Shown: piece after piece, positions 58,721 to 64,000 of the stretch | How positions within the stretch are numbered: position 1 is the stretch's first letter | Layout of the letters: each line of letters opens with the position of its first letter | Origin: Ectocarpus siliculosus | Lineage: Eukaryota; Sar; Phaeophyceae; Ectocarpales; Ectocarpaceae | Assembly: GCA_000310025.1 (NCBI GenBank) | Contig: FN649758.1 | Coordinates: 3,290,652-3,354,651 of the forward strand | Length of the DNA: 64,000 nucleotides | Direction: 5' to 3' | The notes under the pieces: generated by a model | Database searches by the model: none | Seen by the model: the letters and a program-made list of their open reading frames with translations, nothing else | What the model was told of the DNA's origin: nothing | Position numbers and translations under genes: made by a program

Positions 58721-59998
58721 AACGAGAAGGAAAGCAATTATCCCCCTCGGGAGCAGGGGGTGTGGGAGGGCGCCCGGTGGCTCTATTGCCTTACCGCAGG
58801 CCGCTTCTGGCCCGTTGTTGCGATCCTTGAAGGAGATTTGTTGGTAGAAAGTTAACGCTGGGGCACACGCTGAGAGGCCCAAAAGCTTGGCGGGGCCCAG
58901 GTTAGAGATGACTCGACCTTTTTCGGTCCTTTGTGATACTCCACAGTTTCCCATAGAGCAGTGGAGGTGGCGGTATATCGCATCGCGGTGTAGTGACCGA
59001 CGAAAACCACGACGTTATATCAGGACCCGCGCTATTGGGAAACGGTTCCTGAATAGAAATTGGAAGCAGTAGGCTAGGTGGTTGTCCCAAGGATTTTTTC
59101 CGCGATACTCCAGTATGTCACATGGGGAACCGCGTTATTCGGGACCGCGGTGTGTCGGCATCACTACTGTAGTCGGTCTTGTTTGTTTCCCTCTTCCTAC
59201 CTCGCTTTGCGCACTTGGCGGGGTCGTCTGGCTTCTATTGTGTGCATTTGCACCAGCTACAGCTTGTATGTTTGCCAACGGAAACAGAGTCAGCTTCAGC
59301 AACATGACGAAGAAGATCACACGAGCCACGGTGTGCGATTGTGCTCTCTTTGTTTACGCACAAGGACTGCGGGTGCGCGAAGGCCTGTGTTTGTGTCGCA
59401 GCATTTAGGACTGACGTAGTGCTGCCCGATTTTTTTTTGGGTAGGTTCCATCCCGCTGTTGCCTAGAAGCCGAAATCAAACCATTAGATTTGTGTCCACG
59501 CTTATTTTGAGTATTGTTTTGAAGGGCCCAGTCGGGATCACAGAGAAAGGTAGAATGACACACCAGAAAGAGTTGTTACCACGTTTGTTATTGCATGCTT
59601 GCCGTTGTTTAGACTTCACGTCTCGACAGGATTCAGCCTTTCCGTTCCCGCTTTACGCGGTTAAGATGATCTGACAGGGGGGTTTTCCTCCTCTTGGAAG
59701 ACAATCGCTCCAAATCACGGTGGCAAGGATGATACCGTATTGAGAAGCCCTTTGGAGTTTGTGATATGTCCATATTTCTGAAGAGTTAAGCAACGGTTCT
59801 ACACTTGCGAACGGTGCTCACACCGGTCCACGTTACCATCTATTTGGTAAACAAGTGTTGATACTTGCGACGTATGAATCCCGGATCGTGAGGCTGCACC
59901 GACGAAGTTCGAAGTCACGTCAAATGAAGCTTGGAAGTTTGCAAGGTCATCGCCTGGGAACTGGTCTATCACCCTCAAAACATTTGCATTCAATAACT
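58721..59998. other. Rest of copy B and intergenic DNA, no gene seen
   Basis: Matches copy A up to about 59720, where copy A also shows no gene. The remainder up to 59998 has no recognisable feature. Confidence 0.5.
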
Positions 59999-60280
59999 TG
60001 TGAATAATTCATCACTGGTGGCCAGATGGTTGAGGGTACAGCATTACTGCATCTAGATTGGGCACCGATGACAATCTCTGGGGCCGGCAAGTATTCCCGA
60101 TCACGGAGAGAGAGTGCGGCGCCATTCCAACGGACACGACGGGCTGGCCGCAGATGCCACACATTGTTTTCTGTGTCCAAGGTCGATCCCAGCCTCCCAA
60201 CCTCCCCCCCTCAACCCTTGGCAGGTTGTGATCAGTGCACAGCCTGCGCGTCTGGCCACCAGTGATGGCCGGGATTCACA
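59999..60280. repeat. Inverted-repeat element candidate
   Basis: CATCACTGGTGGCCAGA (about 60010-60026) recurs as its exact reverse complement at about 60251-60267, and TGTGAAT outside it also recurs inverted. The interior of about 220 bp has no coding signal. It may be a MITE-like element upstream of the NUP50-like gene, or a chance repeat. Confidence 0.4.
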
Positions 60281-60486
60281 TGCATGTTCATGATGGATTG
60301 GATTCCTGGATTATGGATTTCACGGAACCCCGTATGTACCTTGCTGATGATTTTGCGGAGTCCCCCTTCGCGAAGTGTGAAGTTGTGCACTTGATTGTGT
60401 GTGCTGCCTTGCACTGGTTCCATTGCCTGCCTGCGGCGTATGCCAAATCAACAGTAGAGCCGCCTGGGACGTAACGCAGCAGCAGC

Positions 60487-61937
60487 ATGGCGGAAGGAGG
60501 ATCGGTGCGCAAGGTCAAGCGCACTGCCGAGCACCAGATCAACAAGGACGAGGATCCCGAGGGCGATGGAGTGGGCCAAGAGGTGGAGGCGGGCACCTTT
60601 CAGCGAGCGCCTGCCGAAGTTCTCAAGACGAGGAAGTAAGCGCTGTGTGCCTGCCTACTACAAGCCGAGAGAGACCATATTTCTTCGCGGGTGGCTGCAT
60701 TCATAAGTCAGGCTGAATTGGCACTCCACTTTTGCAGCAGAAGGCGTAGCTTCGTGTGTTTTTCCTGTGGGATGGAGATTCGCCCGTTGTTGCAAAGAGT
60801 AAGGTTCGTGGCACACACACACCCCTATCACCACTCTTGACCCAGCAGGTCTGGTGTACCCTCGCGCAGGGCTGTCTCCTCGAAAGGATGCTGGGATGAA
60901 CGCCGACACTGAGACATGCTAAATTCTGGTGTTATCTTGTTCTTTTCTTGCTGTCGAACCCTTTAGACAGCAAGCTACATCTGCATATGCTTGTCACACG
61001 GGCAATGGGCGTTTGGCTTCTCGGTGGCTCTCTGTTTTACGATGGGTTGATCGCCGCACCGAGCGGAGAGAGAGGTGCTCGCACTCTGCTGCGCGCCGGT
61101 GCTGTCCGGCGCTTCGCATGCAGTCGTCGTCGTTGTGGCGAGTAGAAGGCAATAGGCACCCCATCCAATTGCGTTGCAGGTTGTGTTGAATGCCACAGCA
61201 GTCGCTTGGCTTACCGACGTTCGTTCTAGAAAAGGCAGTACCTGGTTTAGGTGGCAACTGGTATGCTGTTGACAGGAGGCAACGATGGATGAAGATCCAC
61301 AGCAGTGATGGCGGTCGAACGCGGGTATTACGGTAATCTTTGTAGTTCCCGCGGGTGCTGCATGTTGCGGTTCTAACACCGTTCACAGGATTTCGATGTC
61401 CAAATTTCTGTTTGCAGGTGTGTGCGAACGCCTGTTGCCAGGTATAAAGTAACACTGGTGACTTGCAAAGTTTATCCAAAGCCATTTTCCCTTGACGTCC
61501 CCTCGCCAATGCACTGGACCGTTGTACCTGCTGGGCTGTCTCCGTCCGTCCCTGTGACTTCTTACAAACGTCCTTGCCGAATTTACGCTGTTACCTGCCA
61601 TCAATGCCGGCTCAGGATCGTGAAGGTCAGATCAAGATCCCCGGCGGAACAACCTCCCGCCGCCGCCGCCTCCGCCAACCCGTTCGCGAGTCTCGGGTCT
61701 GCCTCCTCCGCCGGTGCCGCCGCTGCGAACCCTTTCCAGAACGTGGTTCTCTCGACCAAGCCTGCCGACACGGCACCATCAGCGGAGACGGCAATGCCAT
61801 CAGCCACGCCGGCGGCGGCGGCGACCAACGGCGGAAGCGGCAGCGCCTCGGCGGCGGCGGCGGCCGCGGCAGACGGATGTGGTGCTAGCTCTTCCACCAC
61901 CCCGGCTAGCGCGGAGACGCCTCCATCTCCGAAACCC

Positions 61938-61968
<31 letters not shown>

Positions 61969-62922
61969 AGGAGCCGCAGTCTACGGCGGAAGCGAGTGCG
62001 GGAGGTGATGGTGCCTCCAAGGACGAGGACACAGCGGAAGCCAAGACGGAGAGAAAAGAACCCGAGAACGGGACCAAGAAGGAAGGAGAAGGGGACGGGG
62101 ACAAGCCATCCCCTGGGGCGGCCGTAGACAACCCGAAGGCGGGAGAGGGAGCGGCGAAGGAGGAGAAGCCGGCGGCGGCGGGGGTGGTCTCGTTTGCGAG
62201 TCTCGGCGGAGGCGGCACGGCAACGCCGTTCAAGGTGAGGCAGAGGGCGTTCGGCGAGGCTTGGTAGGGACGAGGTGGACGAGCGGACATGAGCTGGCAG
62301 TTGCACGGCCGTTCGTGTAGTGCAGGTAAACCTCGGTTAGGGACACACCTGGTTTTTCCCGTACGGACGGGTCGAACAATTAAAAACGGTGGCAAGAAAT
62401 GACAAGATACATGCTGAATATCCCTGTGATCTCCGTCGCTCGCTCGCTCGCTCTCGCCTTGCGTAAACGAAGAAGACTTGTCTCATGTGACAGCAATAAT
62501 CGCAACAGCCGCTAGCTAACGCTTCCGCGCTCGCCCCCCCCCCGAAATACCAGTCGTTGGGAACAGCAGGCACCTCCGTCATCGGAGGCGGCGCGGCACC
62601 CTTGTCGTTCGGGGGATTCGGCTCGACGACCGCCCCGTCTCCTCTCGGAGCAGGAGCATCAGCAGGCTTGGGGCTGTCCGGGTCCGGAGCTAAGCTTAAC
62701 GGGTCCACGGCGGCGGGGCCGGTGTTGTCGTTTGGGAGCTCCACGGGCAAGGCGGGAGCTTCGTTTTCCTCGTTTACTTCGTTCGCATCGGCGCCGACGG
62801 CGGGTGGCGGCTGGGGAATCCCGGCGAAGAAGGACAGCGGGGGCGGCGGCGGCGGCGGGAGCGGTGCCGGCACGGCGGACGGCGGCGGTGGTGGCGACGG
62901 CGGGAAGAAAGACGACGGAAAG
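60487..62922 (+). CDS. NUP50: NUP50-like nucleoporin, 3' partial
   Basis: FG nucleoporin that in other eukaryotes binds importin-alpha and Ran at the nuclear basket. Three in-phase exons: 60487-60635, 61616-62234 and 62554-62922, 378 codons. The N-terminus KRTAEHQINKDEDPEGDG, then AGTFQRAPAEVLKTRKIVKVRS, matches the NUP50/Nup2 N-terminal signature (K-R-x-A-x-x-Q-x-N-x-D ... GTF-x-RA-x-x-x-V-L-x-x-R-x-I). Then come NPFASLGS and NPFQNV repeats, an Ala-rich and acidic Glu/Lys spacer, and FG repeats (LSFGGFG, VLSFGSST). A C-terminal Ran-binding domain is expected but lies beyond the window or in exons I could not find. The start is the first ATG, placed after a CAG run. Confidence 0.85.
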
Positions 62923-63686
62923 GTTAGAGGACGTTGGTTGAATTTTTTCGAGGTGCCTGCCCGTGCGAGGGGGGGGTTGCCGCATAGGCAGTTTCAGTAT
63001 GGCGGGTGAAATTGGCGGGCATCGACGGAATGATGAAGTTATTCTACACGTTGAATAGGGCGACTGCCCCATACAAGGCAGTGGGTATCAGCTGCCACGC
63101 CACCGCCTTATTCGTTGGCCCCCACTGTATCGTACCGTGCTCCACGAACGGCGGTAGGCTGCGTCGTGTGGGGGGATGGTGGATGCGCGGTGTCTGACGT
63201 AGTGTGGGTTGCAGGTGGGGGGGTACTAATGGTTGTCGAGGTGCAGTCTGGTCTCGTTTCGCGTGATCAATGTGTTCCGCTTTTTGCTCCTGCGGGGTGC
63301 TTACTGCCGCCGAGAGGGAGAGGTCGCGTGCCGATTTTCAGCCATGCTCCCCTCTGTTTTTCATGATGATTTGCTGTCGCTGTAACTCGGGGCCGAGGGG
63401 GGTCGAAGACGCGCGGTTCGAAAACGCAGACATTTGCATCATCACGCAAACGTGGATTCAGGGCATTTACCCGTGAATGCTGGATTGTGTCCTTTTCATA
63501 CAAAGTATTTTTTCGTGGATGCTGGACGGTAAGGCAGTCATCGTTTGTGTTTCATTGGCTCATTTTGTTTTGCCCTGGTTTTGCCCCCCCCCGCCCCCCC
63601 CGGTGTTTGCCATCGGGGTTTGGGTTTTTGTCGCTTGGCAACGACGTTGTAAAACAAGCCAATTCACTTCGTGAACTCGGCAACCA
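62923..63686 (+). other. Probable NUP50-like intron
   Basis: After the GTTAGA donor at 62923 I see no further exon with a Ran-binding motif up to the end of the window. The intron may therefore extend past 64000. Confidence 0.4.
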
Positions 63687-63774
63687 GGTTACCGTTTTTT
63701 TTTTTTTACCTCGTTTTTTTTTTTTTACCTCGTTTTTTTTTTTTTACCTCGTTTTTTTTTTTTTGGCGGTAACC
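63687..63774. repeat. Four-copy 19-bp T-rich tandem repeat with inverted flanks
   Basis: Four exact blocks of 13 T separated by ACCTCG (period 19 bp), bounded by GGTTACCG on the left and its reverse complement CGGTAACC on the right. All T runs have the same length. No coding role is likely. Confidence 0.85.
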
Positions 63775-64000
63775 ATAATGGTGGTCGAGTAGATCATGTT
63801 GTGCGGGGTCGAGAAACCTCACTCCGCGCAACGGGGGATGATCGCACCTCGTTGTGTTAAAATGGTCAAGCTTCCTCGAGGCAGTTACACAGTGCTTACA
63901 ACTGTCTCTGGAAGTGAAAGCACCAGAAAATAAATGAAGTCATACGTAGCTGTCATCCGTACGCAAGGAAGTAAGCACAAGATGCCGAACACCCTTAGCA

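Larger units (their letters stand above)
55790..59720. repeat. Segmental duplication, copy B
   Basis: Diverged counterpart of 37685-41180, beginning just upstream of the DRC12-like start codon. Many blocks align with small indels; the stretch 56430-57890 is not shared with copy A. It contains a decayed copy of the DUF1279-like gene. Confidence 0.8.

Noticed and set aside
1-64000. tRNA, rRNA and CRISPR features
   Set aside because: No B-box-like GGTTCGA-x-TCC in a cloverleaf context, no rRNA core sequence and no regularly spaced direct repeats with unique spacers were seen.

Overview
The window is nuclear DNA from an intron-rich, GC-rich eukaryote. A brown alga or a close stramenopile relative is the most likely source. 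This is an inference from several traits: small coding exons (about 35 to 370 nt) separated by introns of several hundred bases, abundant CAG/CTG and CT microsatellites, Ala/Gly/Pro-rich coding runs, a Ty1/copia element, and a gene for a ciliary dynein-regulatory-complex protein, which implies flagellated cells. Most gene models below were assembled by hand by joining exons with matching splice phases and family motifs, so single exon edges may be off.

Layout. 1-3217 (+): 3' part of a PARP6/8-type ADP-ribosyltransferase. 3881-4068 (-): an isolated terminal exon of an unrecognised, perhaps secreted, protein. 6519-23079 (-): a 16.5-kb, 19-exon RECQ4-type helicase with an Sld2-like N-terminus, a GRF zinc finger, a SAP motif, a RecQ core and a RECQ4-type C-terminus. 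One of its introns carries a MITE, and a second copy of that MITE lies at 24069-24289. 26325-30230 (+): a MIP/aquaporin-family channel. 31720-34803 (-): a single-exon protein of 1027 residues with coiled coils and three GAF-like modules.

37600-42300 is repeat-rich. It holds a tiny foldback insertion, a perfect hairpin, and copy A of a diverged segmental duplication carrying a DUF1279/FAM210-like gene. 42586-49900 is a complete Ty1/copia-type LTR retrotransposon with apparently identical 300-bp LTRs and a 5-bp target duplication, but with broken reading frames. 51104-55743 (-) is a complete seven-exon gene for a 202-residue DRC12/CCDC153-like protein. 55790-59720 is copy B of the duplication, where the DUF1279-like gene is a pseudogene. 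60487-62922 (+) holds the first three exons of a NUP50-like nucleoporin that runs out of the window. Near the end is a four-copy 19-bp T-rich tandem repeat with inverted flanks.

The genes do not form an operon or an obvious pathway. They are independent nuclear genes for DNA replication and repair (RECQ4), ADP-ribosylation, membrane transport, cilia and nuclear transport. The most notable observation is the GRF plus SAP module between the Sld2-like region and the helicase core of RECQ4.
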